This document shows, piece after piece, positions 16,588 through 25,409 of a DNA stretch of 64,000 nt. The notes beneath the pieces were generated by a model, which worked only from the letters and a program-made list of their open reading frames with translations, made no database searches and was not told the origin of the DNA. Each line of letters opens with the position of its first letter. Positions within the stretch are counted from its first letter, which is position 1. This DNA is from Chromatiales bacterium. Its GTDB lineage: Bacteria; Pseudomonadota; Gammaproteobacteria; Steroidobacterales; GCA-2729495. The stretch is from assembly GCA_024234935.1 (NCBI GenBank), contig JACKNI010000001.1, forward strand, positions 806,001-870,000, read 5' to 3'. Position numbers and translations under genes: made by a program.

Positions 16588-17712
16588 TCAGCGGCCCCGG
16601 CCGTAGAAGCTCCGGATGCATTCCACGACGTAGTGCACGTCAGCGCTGACCATCGAAGTATTCATTGGCAACAATAAGGCCCGACGATACAAGAGCTCCG
16701 TACGCGGCAAACTGTAGCCTGTCAGACCCAGACCGGCGTACTGGTGAACGGCCTTGCCGCCGAACTGAACGATGGTCCGCACACCGCGTTCCTCAAGATG
16801 CTTCTTCAGCGCGTCGCGACGCTCCGCCTCGATTTCATAATTCTGGTAGACATCGTGATGATCGGCGCTGGCTCCCGGCGCCGGCGGCAGCAGCAGTTCG
16901 CCGAGATCACGCAGGCCCTCGTCATACAAAGCTGCAAGCGCCCGCCGGGTGGCCAGATCCTTGTCAAAGGTCCTGAACTTCACATTGAGGATCGCGGCCT
17001 GGATGTTATCGAGCCGGGAATTCGTGCCCCAGGCAACCACTTCGCCCTCACTGTTGCGGCCGTGATCGCGCAGCAGTGCGAGTTGTTCACCCATCCGGTC
17101 ATCGTTGGTTACCACACCACCGCCATCACCGAAGCAGCCAAGCAGCTTTGCCGGATAGAAACTGAAGGTGCCTGCGGCGCCGAAGGTACCGGCATGGCGA
17201 CCCTTGAACTTCGAGCCGAGCCCCTGGGCGGCATCCTCGATGACGCGCAGATCATGGTCCACCGCCACCTTCATGATCGCGTCCATGTCAGCGGTCCGGC
17301 CATTGAGCTGCACCGGCATGATGGCTTTGGTCCGCTTTGTGATGGCCTGACGGGCAGACGCCGGATCGATCATGTGATCGTCGAGGCACTCGACAAGCAC
17401 CGGCGTCGCGCCTGCAAAATGAATCGAAGCGGCGCTGGCAACATAGGTATGCGAGGGTACGATCACCTCATCACCGGCACCGATCCCGGCCGCACGCAGG
17501 GCGATGATCAGCGCGTTGGTGCCATCAGCGACGCCATACGCATACTTCACGCCCAGATAGCCGGCCAGCTTCGCCTCGAATTCGGTCAGGTCGCTTTGCA
17601 GGATATAGGCACCACGCCGCATCACATCCGTGACGGCGGCGGTGATTTCGGCTTCCTGGGACTCAAACAAGGCGCGATAGTTGAAAAACGGGACCTGCCT
17701 GGTGGACGCCAT
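16588..17712 (-). CDS. DegT/DnrJ/EryC1/StrS-family sugar aminotransferase
   Basis: 374 residues. VPFFNYRALF at the start, ADGTNALIIALRAAGIGAGDEVIVP for the cofactor phosphate region, VIEDAAQGLGSKFKGRHAG with the Asp that contacts the pyridine ring, and SFYPAKLLGCFGDGGGVV with the PLP-binding lysine. These enzymes transfer an amino group from glutamate to a keto-sugar nucleotide. The substrate here is plausibly the 4-keto-6-deoxy sugar from the WbpM-like dehydratase. The ATG at 17712 is chosen; a TTG six bases upstream sits four bases after an AAGGA and could be used instead. It is the first of a tight run with E1 alpha, E1 beta and the sugar transferase. Confidence 0.88.
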   Translation of the reverse strand: MASTRQVPFFNYRALFESQEAEITAAVTDVMRRGAYILQSDLTEFEAKLAGYLGVKYAYGVADGTNALIIALRAAGIGAGDEVIVPSHTYVASAASIHFAGATPVLVECLDDHMIDPASARQAITKRTKAIMPVQLNGRTADMDAIMKVAVDHDLRVIEDAAQGLGSKFKGRHAGTFGAAGTFSFYPAKLLGCFGDGGGVVTNDDRMGEQLALLRDHGRNSEGEVVAWGTNSRLDNIQAAILNVKFRTFDKDLATRRALAALYDEGLRDLGELLLPPAPGASADHHDVYQNYEIEAERRDALKKHLEERGVRTIVQFGGKAVHQYAGLGLTGYSLPRTELLYRRALLLPMNTSMVSADVHYVVECIRSFYGRGR

Positions 17713-17742
17713 CGGCAAACATTCCTTGTCAAAAAACGGGGA

Positions 17743-18531
17743 TCAGGCAGTCCGAAGAGTTGCCACGCAATAGATTACCTTGTGAGAGCGATCAGGAACA
17801 CCAGCAGGCAGCGGTGCAGGCTCGATGACGGGCGCCGAAGATTCCGCGATCTCGGCGGGCATCGGCACCGGCTTGCCGAATACCAGACGCTTGAGTAGCT
17901 GCTTGCCACGCATGGTCTTGGGCATCAGGCCCGAGGCGACGACAAACTGCTTTACCGGACGGAGCAGGCGCTGCTTGGCGGATACGGCCGAAACACTGAG
18001 GTAGCCGAAACAGCTGGTCTCGAAACCTTCCTTCGCGAACTGCTCGCCCAGTTCGGCCACCCCCAGATACAGGTGACTATAAGGACTCGGGTTGAAATCA
18101 GGCAAATCCTTGTTGGCAGTTGCGATGAGTACCTTGCCACCCGGTCTCAGAACTCTCCGGCACTCGCGAATGAACGCCGGCACATCAGGCAAATAGTAGA
18201 GCGCCTCGAAAATGATCAGCACGTCCTTGGATTGATCCGGGTAAGGCATCGCCTGCGCATCAAACTGCCGGACGACGACACGACCGCCATAATGCTGACG
18301 CACCCGCTCTATCATCGGACCACTGAAATCGCCGGCCTCAAAGGATCCGGCTACCCCGTTCAGCACACCGATGCCCGGTCCGGTGCCACACGCGAGCTCC
18401 ACCACATCCTTGCCAGCACAGTAGCGACTCGCCCATGCGTATCTATGACAGAGGCGGTCGAGCTGCTCTGAAGTGATCGGCTCGCCCGCCATCTCGGTGA
18501 CGTCCTGGAAGTCTGTGCTCACTGCGTTCAC
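17743..18531 (-). CDS. Class I SAM-dependent methyltransferase
   Basis: About 262 residues. Motif I is VVELACGTGPGIGVL, followed by FDAQAMPYPDQSKDVLIIFEALYYLP (motifs II-III of the Ubie/type 11 kind) and VLRPGGKVLIAT. It probably methylates a sugar hydroxyl or amino group of the polysaccharide. The start is uncertain: GTG at 18531 or 18522, or ATG at 18492; the open frame reaches 18594 without a good ribosome-binding site. It lies 30 bases before the aminotransferase and belongs to the same minus-strand operon. Confidence 0.75.
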   Translation of the reverse strand: MNAVSTDFQDVTEMAGEPITSEQLDRLCHRYAWASRYCAGKDVVELACGTGPGIGVLNGVAGSFEAGDFSGPMIERVRQHYGGRVVVRQFDAQAMPYPDQSKDVLIIFEALYYLPDVPAFIRECRRVLRPGGKVLIATANKDLPDFNPSPYSHLYLGVAELGEQFAKEGFETSCFGYLSVSAVSAKQRLLRPVKQFVVASGLMPKTMRGKQLLKRLVFGKPVPMPAEIAESSAPVIEPAPLPAGVPDRSHKVIYCVATLRTA

Positions 18532-18620
18532 CGATAAACACCCGAAGTGCCGCCAATCAATACTGGCAACGTAAAATGGGCCGCACCATAGCACGCGGCT
18601 CTTCCGATATCCGAAAGTAA

Positions 18621-19901
18621 CTAAGACGTTGCCGAAACCCCAACCGGTACAGCTGCCGATGACTCAAGAAGACTCACGTAGCGTTTGTAAATAGTCTCCG
18701 CTGAGTACTGCTTGTCGAATAGCGAACGCGCACACATCGCCTGCCTGCTGCGCAGTCTCGTATCCTCGGAAAGCCGCAATATTTTCTCAGCCAAATCCTC
18801 AGCCCGTCCCGCCATATAGGACAGACCAATATTGTTTTCATCAATTATCGTGGCCGCCTCGCCCGTCAAAGACGACACAACAGGCAGACCAGCACTCATA
18901 TATTCAAAGAACTTGTTAGGCAGGCTCATTGAGGCTCTGGGTTCATAGGCAGCAAGCCCGGCGTAGGCTATCGCAGACATACCGGCAATTTCTGCAGCAC
19001 CAAGCCAGCCTGTAAAAACCACGTTAGCCAGATCATGTGCATGCCGCTTCCACTCTGTTGCCCGCTCACCGTCACCACTGAAGACAAACAGTATTCTTGG
19101 ACTCCCGGCAAGAATACGTGCAGCATCAATGACCGTTCTGAGATCAATGTTTCCGACGAACGTACCGCAGAACCAAAAGATCTGCCTATCCGGATCGACA
19201 CCGAGGCTCCTGAACCGGCCCAATACCTCATCAGGGCATCGCTGAGGAGTTGACTCACCCGTATATCCGAGCGGAATCATCTGGTCGGCACGACCTGCCG
19301 AACGGTTGGCCATGAGCAACCCCCATCTTAGGTAAGCATCTGAAATTGCAATCAGTCCAGCAGATTCTTTCATCGTGGCGACGGCCTGCCGCCGCAGCGG
19401 CCAAATTGCCAGCTTGACAGCAAATCGCGACCAAAGTGGCGCCCGACGAACGATCTCATCAGGCCACAGATCCCGAATGTCAGTAAACACGGGCACACCG
19501 CGCTCCCTGCCGTACCGAACTACGGCCCGGCAAAGCTCGATTGGAGGATACGAGGCGGCGATAACATCCGGTTGCGTCGCCCGCTGCGCGATAGCCGCGA
19601 AGCGCTGGCCTAGCTCTCTATGATTGAGAAATCTGGCAAGCGAAATATTTCTCGCGTAGGGCCTGCCCTTGAGAAACTGAAGGCGAAGATTCGAACTGAT
19701 CTCTGAATTTGCTTCAGCTTCTTCAAAGTAGCGCTTATTGAAGTGATCAAAAGACGATGTCCACCAGGTGACCTGATGTCCACGATTGGCCAGAAGCCTC
19801 GCCAGAAATCCGCACCGCCACAGCCTGTCACCAGATGAGTAGCCTGGAAGGGGTTCACCGACAGTAACCAGCCAGATACGGAGCGGGCGGACACTAACCA
19901 C
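18621..19901 (-). CDS. Family 4 glycosyltransferase (WbuB-like)
   Basis: 426 residues from a GTG. The N-terminal half begins LRIWLVTVGEPLPGYSSGDR and has VTWWTSSFDHFNKRYF, a pattern seen in WbuB-like fucosamine/aminosugar transferases. The C-terminal half has FWFCGTFVGNIDLRTVIDAA, VFSGDGERATEWKRHA and LPNKFFEYMSAGLPVVSS, the GT-B donor site. It probably adds an amino-deoxy sugar to the lipid-linked repeat unit. Codon use is visibly less GC-rich than in the backbone genes, as in the rest of 18.6-25.4 kb. Confidence 0.8.
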   Translation of the reverse strand: MVSVRPLRIWLVTVGEPLPGYSSGDRLWRCGFLARLLANRGHQVTWWTSSFDHFNKRYFEEAEANSEISSNLRLQFLKGRPYARNISLARFLNHRELGQRFAAIAQRATQPDVIAASYPPIELCRAVVRYGRERGVPVFTDIRDLWPDEIVRRAPLWSRFAVKLAIWPLRRQAVATMKESAGLIAISDAYLRWGLLMANRSAGRADQMIPLGYTGESTPQRCPDEVLGRFRSLGVDPDRQIFWFCGTFVGNIDLRTVIDAARILAGSPRILFVFSGDGERATEWKRHAHDLANVVFTGWLGAAEIAGMSAIAYAGLAAYEPRASMSLPNKFFEYMSAGLPVVSSLTGEAATIIDENNIGLSYMAGRAEDLAEKILRLSEDTRLRSRQAMCARSLFDKQYSAETIYKRYVSLLESSAAVPVGVSATS

Positions 19902-19963
19902 ACGCTATCCCTTCAGAATGTGCGAGCTGACAACTGTCGCGCGCGATATTTGCAAACCCCACC

Positions 19964-21103
19964 TCACCGACCATCCAAGACTGCAGAATAGTTTTCACTC
20001 AGCAACCTTACACACGCCGGCAACGAGTATTCTTGCTCAACACGCCTGCGCCCCGCTTCGCCAAATCTGTTCCGCAGATCCGTGTTGTCTATAAGCGTCT
20101 CAATCGCCAGCGCAAGCGCTCGTACGTCACCGGGCGGAACCACCAAACCCGTTACCCCTGATTCGACAACCTCTGGTAGCCCGCCAACATTACTCACTAC
20201 GACTGGAATGCCACACGCCTGCGACTCAACGACAGATACACCAAAACTCTCGCTATGGTCTATTGACGGATACACCGCAACATCCAACTCCTGGTGGTAA
20301 CGATGGACCACATCGTTGTCCACACGTCCGACAAATGTTGTCGTCCGGTCTATTCCAAGCTCTACAGAAAGGACTTCGAGATCCCTCCGTAGCGCGCCAC
20401 CCCCTACGATCACAAGCCGCATCGGCGTCTGTGGCCGACCGGCGCATATTCTCGCAAACGCGCGCATCAGAAATTCCATTCCATACTTAGTCTCTAGGGA
20501 CTTTATCGTTCCAATTGTAATTGGCCGTCGTCCACCTCCGTCTTTTTCGACGGGAGAGAATCTCTCAAGATCAATGCCAAATGGGACAACATGGACATTT
20601 CCATTGCTCACCAACTCAAGAACCTTTGTGCGCATCGTGTGACTGGTAGAAAGAATTCGATTTGCATTACGCAGAACATACCCAATTGCAGCCTTATGCA
20701 GCGGCGTAACAGATGGCGTTGTATACACATCTGCCCCCCATGCTGATATCACCCGTGGTCGCAATCCGGCGATTGTCGCCAGAACGCCGTAACTACTTAC
20801 GTAGTGAGCATGAACAATGTGTGGATCGAATACTCGTGCCAGGGATTTCACCTTAGGCAGTGTCCCGATGTATGAAAGCTTCCGCAAACCGCCATCGGCC
20901 GAGTAAGCGACGCCGGGGTCTATTCCAGCGGTTTCCAACCGGACATCAACAGAGGCCCACTCATGCGGCGACTGTGGAGCCGCCAAACTGTAGACAAGCA
21001 CCTTATACCCAGCAGCCGACAACGCCCTAGCCCAGCGCAGAGTGTGGGCTGCATTCGCATCTGACAACCAAAATATTCGTTTTCCGTGCCCGTCGCTATT
21101 CAC
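19964..21103 (-). CDS. Family 4 glycosyltransferase
   Basis: About 379 residues from a GTG at 21103 that overlaps the stop of the polymerase gene by eight bases; the frame is open to 21211 but only inside that gene. It starts RIFWLSDANAAHTLRWARAL and carries IVHAHYVSSYG, VVPFGIDLERFSP, LVIVGGGALRRDLE, the donor-binding SESFGVSVVESQACGIPVV and GLVVPPGD. All are standard GT4 elements; the acceptor and donor are not predictable. Fairly low GC for this genome. The next gene on the strand starts after a 62-base gap with no clear terminator. Confidence 0.85.
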   Translation of the reverse strand: MNSDGHGKRIFWLSDANAAHTLRWARALSAAGYKVLVYSLAAPQSPHEWASVDVRLETAGIDPGVAYSADGGLRKLSYIGTLPKVKSLARVFDPHIVHAHYVSSYGVLATIAGLRPRVISAWGADVYTTPSVTPLHKAAIGYVLRNANRILSTSHTMRTKVLELVSNGNVHVVPFGIDLERFSPVEKDGGGRRPITIGTIKSLETKYGMEFLMRAFARICAGRPQTPMRLVIVGGGALRRDLEVLSVELGIDRTTTFVGRVDNDVVHRYHQELDVAVYPSIDHSESFGVSVVESQACGIPVVVSNVGGLPEVVESGVTGLVVPPGDVRALALAIETLIDNTDLRNRFGEAGRRRVEQEYSLPACVRLLSENYSAVLDGR

Positions 21104-22481
21104 CAGATAATCCCGCCCCACAATTCCTTTGCACAGGTGCCTTCGGGAGCAATCCTCCCAACTTACTGACCGCCCATACCAGACACCAGGCAACTGGAAG
21201 AATGTATGCAAAGTACCCTAATCCAATCGTGGAGTTTCCTCGCGCCACCATCAGATAACCAACTATCGTCGCCGGAGCAACCAGAACGACGACCTCAATC
21301 GGCAACGCAAGCAAGATACGATCTATGCTGTAAAGAACCAGCGGTAGAATGGAACACATGACTACCAGCCCAAGCCATCCACCATTCATCCACGCTTCAC
21401 CCCAAAACGTCGGATGAAGTGATCCTTGGTCACCAATCTTCAACACATCGAGAATCTGGCGGATAAACATTTCACCATCAAAAAGGCCAGAATTGGCGGC
21501 ATGCGTCCAGAGCATATAGGTTGGATCAATTGGCTTTAGATCCACTGCCCAGGATCGCGGCACGTACATTAGTACCCATCGAAGCACGGTAGCCATGGGC
21601 TCGACACCGGGAATGTAGTTTTCAGAAAGTACGAAATAGTAATAACCAAAAATATCGCTTTCACCTCCTGTCCAGTCGATATTCGCTATGAAATCTAAAA
21701 TGCCTTCTTCAGGTGCGAACCGCCCCTGAGCAATCGAAATCAGCCCCCCCAGTCCAATCCCCCGTACAAATCTGCCGGTCACATGCAGCACCATGACCGC
21801 CAGCAGCAAAGCAATTGCGCCCCACATCAGTGCAGACTTACTACTTGTCAGGCGTCTGCGCGTATGAAGATCGAATGCGACAATCGCGGGAATCGTCAGA
21901 AACGCGGCACGTGATCCGTAAATTGAAATAAGCAATAAGGAAAGCAAGAATAATCCTACGGCTGGCAAATGTTTTCCTGACCGCCAAACAACCCAACAAA
22001 CCGGAAGCGCCATGAACAGCAGAAGCGTCGCAACAGAGTCTGCGAACCCAAGCGCATCGCGAGCGTCCTCCCACGTTGAATCTAGCACTACAACGCCCCT
22101 ACGGGCCGTAATCATGACAACCACAGCAAGCGCGGACAAAGCAATTACCAGGTAGTTGCCAGGCTTCTCTCCCACGGCCTGAACGACTGGCTCAAATGAC
22201 CGATGAGAAGAATGCTGGTTGACGCGCTCCAAGCCCTCCAGGACACCGACTATGAGCACGGCCCCAAGAAGCGCGACGAGTTCGCCTTGAATGACCACGT
22301 CGACACCAAATTGATCAAGAAACGCGTAGACGCTTGGCAGCGCCAGGACATGATAACCAGCCAATCCTGCAAGCAGCGCCGTACAAATCCGAATACGCTG
22401 GAGTGCGGCCCATGCTCCGTATCCCAGCACACCTGCCACTGTCAGATGCAGTACAACGAGCGCGAGAAACAGCATGCTCAC
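21096..22481 (-). CDS. Polysaccharide polymerase (Wzy-like) membrane protein
   Basis: 461 residues from a GTG overlapping the flippase stop (GTGA). It has about ten to twelve hydrophobic segments and a large hydrophilic loop in the second half (from about residue 240 to 360) containing DWTGGESDIFGYYYF, YVPRSWAVDLKP and HPTFWGEAWMNGG. A large periplasmic loop late in the protein, little sequence conservation, and a place between a flippase and glycosyltransferase genes are typical of Wzy. It would link repeat units into chains at the periplasmic face. No ligase motif as in the gene at 615 is obvious. Confidence 0.72.
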   Translation of the reverse strand: MSMLFLALVVLHLTVAGVLGYGAWAALQRIRICTALLAGLAGYHVLALPSVYAFLDQFGVDVVIQGELVALLGAVLIVGVLEGLERVNQHSSHRSFEPVVQAVGEKPGNYLVIALSALAVVVMITARRGVVVLDSTWEDARDALGFADSVATLLLFMALPVCWVVWRSGKHLPAVGLFLLSLLLISIYGSRAAFLTIPAIVAFDLHTRRRLTSSKSALMWGAIALLLAVMVLHVTGRFVRGIGLGGLISIAQGRFAPEEGILDFIANIDWTGGESDIFGYYYFVLSENYIPGVEPMATVLRWVLMYVPRSWAVDLKPIDPTYMLWTHAANSGLFDGEMFIRQILDVLKIGDQGSLHPTFWGEAWMNGGWLGLVVMCSILPLVLYSIDRILLALPIEVVVLVAPATIVGYLMVARGNSTIGLGYFAYILPVAWCLVWAVSKLGGLLPKAPVQRNCGAGLSGE

Positions 22482-23719
22482 GGCGCCATCCTCATGGGGA
22501 GCAAATCAGCACGCATGAAGTAAAGGCACGCACATAGCCCAATCAACTCTCCGCCAACCCAGGCAAATGCAATAGACATCAGGTCCCTGCCGACGATCAG
22601 CAAGGCCGCGCCAATCACGACAGATCGGAGACATTCAACAAGTGCAGATACCTGTGGCTTCCCACAAGAACTGCAGTAGACAGAAAAGATACGCAGCATC
22701 GCCTGTGGAACAATCGACACGAATACCACGGCATATAGGCCTACATACCTGCCATACGGTTCGCCAAATATAAACCTGACAAGCGTCGCTTCGAAAAGCA
22801 GGAGGCCGATACAACAGATTACGGCAACACCAAGAACAAACGACATGGATATCCGCACTTCTCGCAAGCGACTCTTCCCCTCCAATGGAACCCACCATTT
22901 GAAAAGAAGCGGCATGCTTAGCACCAAAGGTGTTGCCGCGGTCGCTACCAAGGTAGCTGCAGCACCAAATGCGCCAACAGCGTCTGGATCAGCCACAACT
23001 ATACCGACCCACTTAAGGGCCAGAAGCATTGCCGCCGCTTGGAATAACGATGGTAGCCATGACGATATACTGAAAGGCAAGAGGTCTTTGATATCGGCCA
23101 ACGTATTCGCCAGTGTCAGCCGACCCAGCTTCGGCACAAAAATCAATACAACCAGAACAACTGCCGCCGCATATGCGCCGAGAAAAACCACACGCCCAGC
23201 TATTCCGGAGAACGAACCTTCCCCTGCCCCATATACCAACCAGCCGGCCACCAAAACCAGCAGCACAACATTTGGAACAGCGCTGATTCGTGCAAATGTA
23301 GCCGCCGAATGCGTAGCCAGTGAGATTCCTCGCAAATCGCCATAAATGACACACAGTGCAACGGTAACCCCCATCACCAACGGACCAGATACACTCATCC
23401 CGACAGACCCAGACGGCACAAGTACATACCACGCCCACACAACAAGTCCTGCAGTAACAGAGTGGACTGTCACGATACTCAAGCAAGCATCAAGCGTTTT
23501 TTTTTGACTCCGCAAGAAGAAGAGAAAGGACTGCGGTAAGCCGATCAGCGCCAGAGCAGCGAGGAAATCTATTGCGGCCTTTAACGTACTGAACTCGCCT
23601 TGCCCACCCGGACCGACCACTCTGGCGATCAGAGTCACACACGCAAACATTGCCAGCGACCCGACTCCCTGGAGAAGCACGGTTACTACCAACTCACTTG
23701 AACGTGTAGGTACCTTCAC
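22478..23719 (-). CDS. Polysaccharide repeat-unit flippase (Wzx-like, MATE/MOP superfamily)
   Basis: 413 residues with about twelve membrane segments. The start (SSELVVTVLLQGVGSLAMFACVTLIARVVGPGGQGEFSTL when read through) has the first-helix 'lARvlGpggqGe' pattern common to Wzx-type flippases. It should move lipid-linked repeat units across the inner membrane. The GTG start overlaps the TGA of the methyltransferase gene, and its own stop overlaps the GTG of the polymerase, giving a chain of coupled genes. The protein is slightly shorter than a typical Wzx, with no gap evident. Confidence 0.8.
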   Translation of the reverse strand: MKVPTRSSELVVTVLLQGVGSLAMFACVTLIARVVGPGGQGEFSTLKAAIDFLAALALIGLPQSFLFFLRSQKKTLDACLSIVTVHSVTAGLVVWAWYVLVPSGSVGMSVSGPLVMGVTVALCVIYGDLRGISLATHSAATFARISAVPNVVLLVLVAGWLVYGAGEGSFSGIAGRVVFLGAYAAAVVLVVLIFVPKLGRLTLANTLADIKDLLPFSISSWLPSLFQAAAMLLALKWVGIVVADPDAVGAFGAAATLVATAATPLVLSMPLLFKWWVPLEGKSRLREVRISMSFVLGVAVICCIGLLLFEATLVRFIFGEPYGRYVGLYAVVFVSIVPQAMLRIFSVYCSSCGKPQVSALVECLRSVVIGAALLIVGRDLMSIAFAWVGGELIGLCACLYFMRADLLPMRMAP

Positions 23720-24546
23720 CGCGTCTGGTCGACTCTAGCGGCACTCATAATGAGGTTTGATGGATAGAGGCGGCGCCCAAAAGGCCGACATCCACGAGCA
23801 AGGCCATGCACTAATGTCTTTAGACAGCGAACAGGCCAGGTACCACTGTACTGGCTACCCAGAAGCTGCTCACGAAGCATTCGACGCTCAACGTCGTAAG
23901 ATGTTTCATGAGACCACACACGGACACAAGAGACAATTCTCAATCCAGCCCGCACAACAAGCGCACGCCCAGCCTCTTCGGTATACCGGCGAAGATGGCC
24001 AGACTTGTCAGAAAATCCGTAAGGTCGCCGCAAATTGAGCCAATTGTCCTCAAGCGGCAGGTTAACCAACACCAGGCTCGCCGACTCTCCCGCACGACGA
24101 AGGAAATCAACATCATCAGGAACATGCTCCAGAATATCGCTGAGCACCACCACGTCAACCGCTGGACCATCGTAGAACTGCGCATCGGAGAAGGTCACGT
24201 TTCTGTATCGATTTTTCGCCTCCTTAATATTCGACGGAGAAATATCGAACCCATACTTCTCCAGGACATCACCATCCGGCCCATACTCCGGATACGAGGC
24301 AATCAACTCACCCGTCGCGCACCCAACTTCAGATATTGAACGGTAGTTGAAGCCATCTGGAATGACAGACAACAAGTGAGGAATCTTGAAGGTCACCACC
24401 TCCAGCAAGATCTGCCGAGCTTCAAACGACAAAGGATCACGCCGCGCGATGTATTCGGCATGATTATCGTAGAGAACATCTAGGGCAATGCCAGCCGCTG
24501 AGGCGCGGTCATCTTTTTCGACATCCGCTATTGGTGATGCGCTCAT
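23716..24546 (-). CDS. SAM-dependent methyltransferase
   Basis: About 276 residues. Motif I is SEVGCATGELIASYPEYG, followed by KYGFDISPSNIKEAKNRY and VDVVVLSDILEHVPDDVDFLRRA, the pattern of methyltransferase 11/23-type proteins. The ATG at 24546 is preferred because AGGGAG lies eight bases before it; an ATG nine codons upstream has no such site. It is tightly placed between the Wzz-like gene (31-base gap) and the flippase (4-base overlap), so it probably modifies the polymer or its end. Capping by terminal methylation is possible but not shown. Confidence 0.78.
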   Translation of the reverse strand: MSASPIADVEKDDRASAAGIALDVLYDNHAEYIARRDPLSFEARQILLEVVTFKIPHLLSVIPDGFNYRSISEVGCATGELIASYPEYGPDGDVLEKYGFDISPSNIKEAKNRYRNVTFSDAQFYDGPAVDVVVLSDILEHVPDDVDFLRRAGESASLVLVNLPLEDNWLNLRRPYGFSDKSGHLRRYTEEAGRALVVRAGLRIVSCVRVWSHETSYDVERRMLREQLLGSQYSGTWPVRCLKTLVHGLARGCRPFGRRLYPSNLIMSAARVDQTR

Positions 24547-24577
24547 CTGCACCACTCCCTTTGAGTCACGCATCCAG

Positions 24578-25393
24578 TTAGCTTGCGGGCGGCCGCATCA
24601 GCAATGCCGCACCAAGCCCTACTCCCCCACCAATGACGGCGCCAAACAGCGTTAATAACAGCAGGTTTGGCCAAACATATTCATCGCCTTGCGGAGGAAG
24701 TGCGGGGTCGATGACCCGAAGTGCATACTCCGGATTAATCTTAGTAAGCATCGATTTCTTGATTTCGTCCTGGAGCAGCCGAAACAGTACAGCCCTCAGC
24801 TCGACAAGATCGGCGGATGCAATCTGCTCATTGAGGTAAGCAAGGCTTTGCGTTGCCGCTACGTACGCCCTCTGACGCATCGCTTCATTCAACTTCGCAA
24901 CAAGACTATTCAGCCATTCCGCCGCTTGAGCAGGATCGTGCCACCGCAAGGTGAGCGTAATTACCCCAGTTCGCCGGTCCTCTTGAAAATGCAGAAGCTT
25001 AGAAAACCGACGATAGCCATCAGCTGGAGTTGGGGCATCCTTGCGGCCACCGACCAAAGCAAATCGGCTGACAGCGCAAGCATTATCCGCACACAACGCC
25101 GGCAGTATCCCGGCATCTACAAGAAACTGTTCGCCGAAAGCGCGGGATCGCAACACCTCCAGCGCTTCATACTTTGCTCGGTCTCCGCCGACTTCTCCAA
25201 TGCCAGCCAGATCGGCCAAGCCACCGAGACCGCCTAGCGAAAAACCATCGCCGTGGATCTGTTCTGATGGCAAGACCTTAATCGAAGCCTCGTAGATCGG
25301 CGTTACAAACGCAGAATAAACCAAGCCAAAAAGAAGCCCGAACAAAGGAAAACCAGCGAACCACCAACGCCAAACAAAAAATTGCCGGGTCAA
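24578..25393 (-). CDS. Wzz-type chain-length regulator
   Basis: About 271 residues. An N-terminal helix (FAGFPLFGLLFGLVYSAFV) is followed by the Wzz sequence YEASIKVLPSEQIHG, a periplasmic helical region, the motif VIDPALPPQGDEYVWPN with the usual proline-rich segment, and a C-terminal helix ending LGAALLMRPPAS. No kinase domain is fused and no kinase gene is adjacent. The best start is TTG at 25393, which has GAGGG eight bases before it. The frame runs open to 25585 only inside the SLBB gene. It would set chain length for the Wzy product. Confidence 0.78.
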   Translation of the reverse strand: MTRQFFVWRWWFAGFPLFGLLFGLVYSAFVTPIYEASIKVLPSEQIHGDGFSLGGLGGLADLAGIGEVGGDRAKYEALEVLRSRAFGEQFLVDAGILPALCADNACAVSRFALVGGRKDAPTPADGYRRFSKLLHFQEDRRTGVITLTLRWHDPAQAAEWLNSLVAKLNEAMRQRAYVAATQSLAYLNEQIASADLVELRAVLFRLLQDEIKKSMLTKINPEYALRVIDPALPPQGDEYVWPNLLLLTLFGAVIGGGVGLGAALLMRPPAS

Positions 25394-25409
25394 ATCCGTT
25401 CCCTCATTG

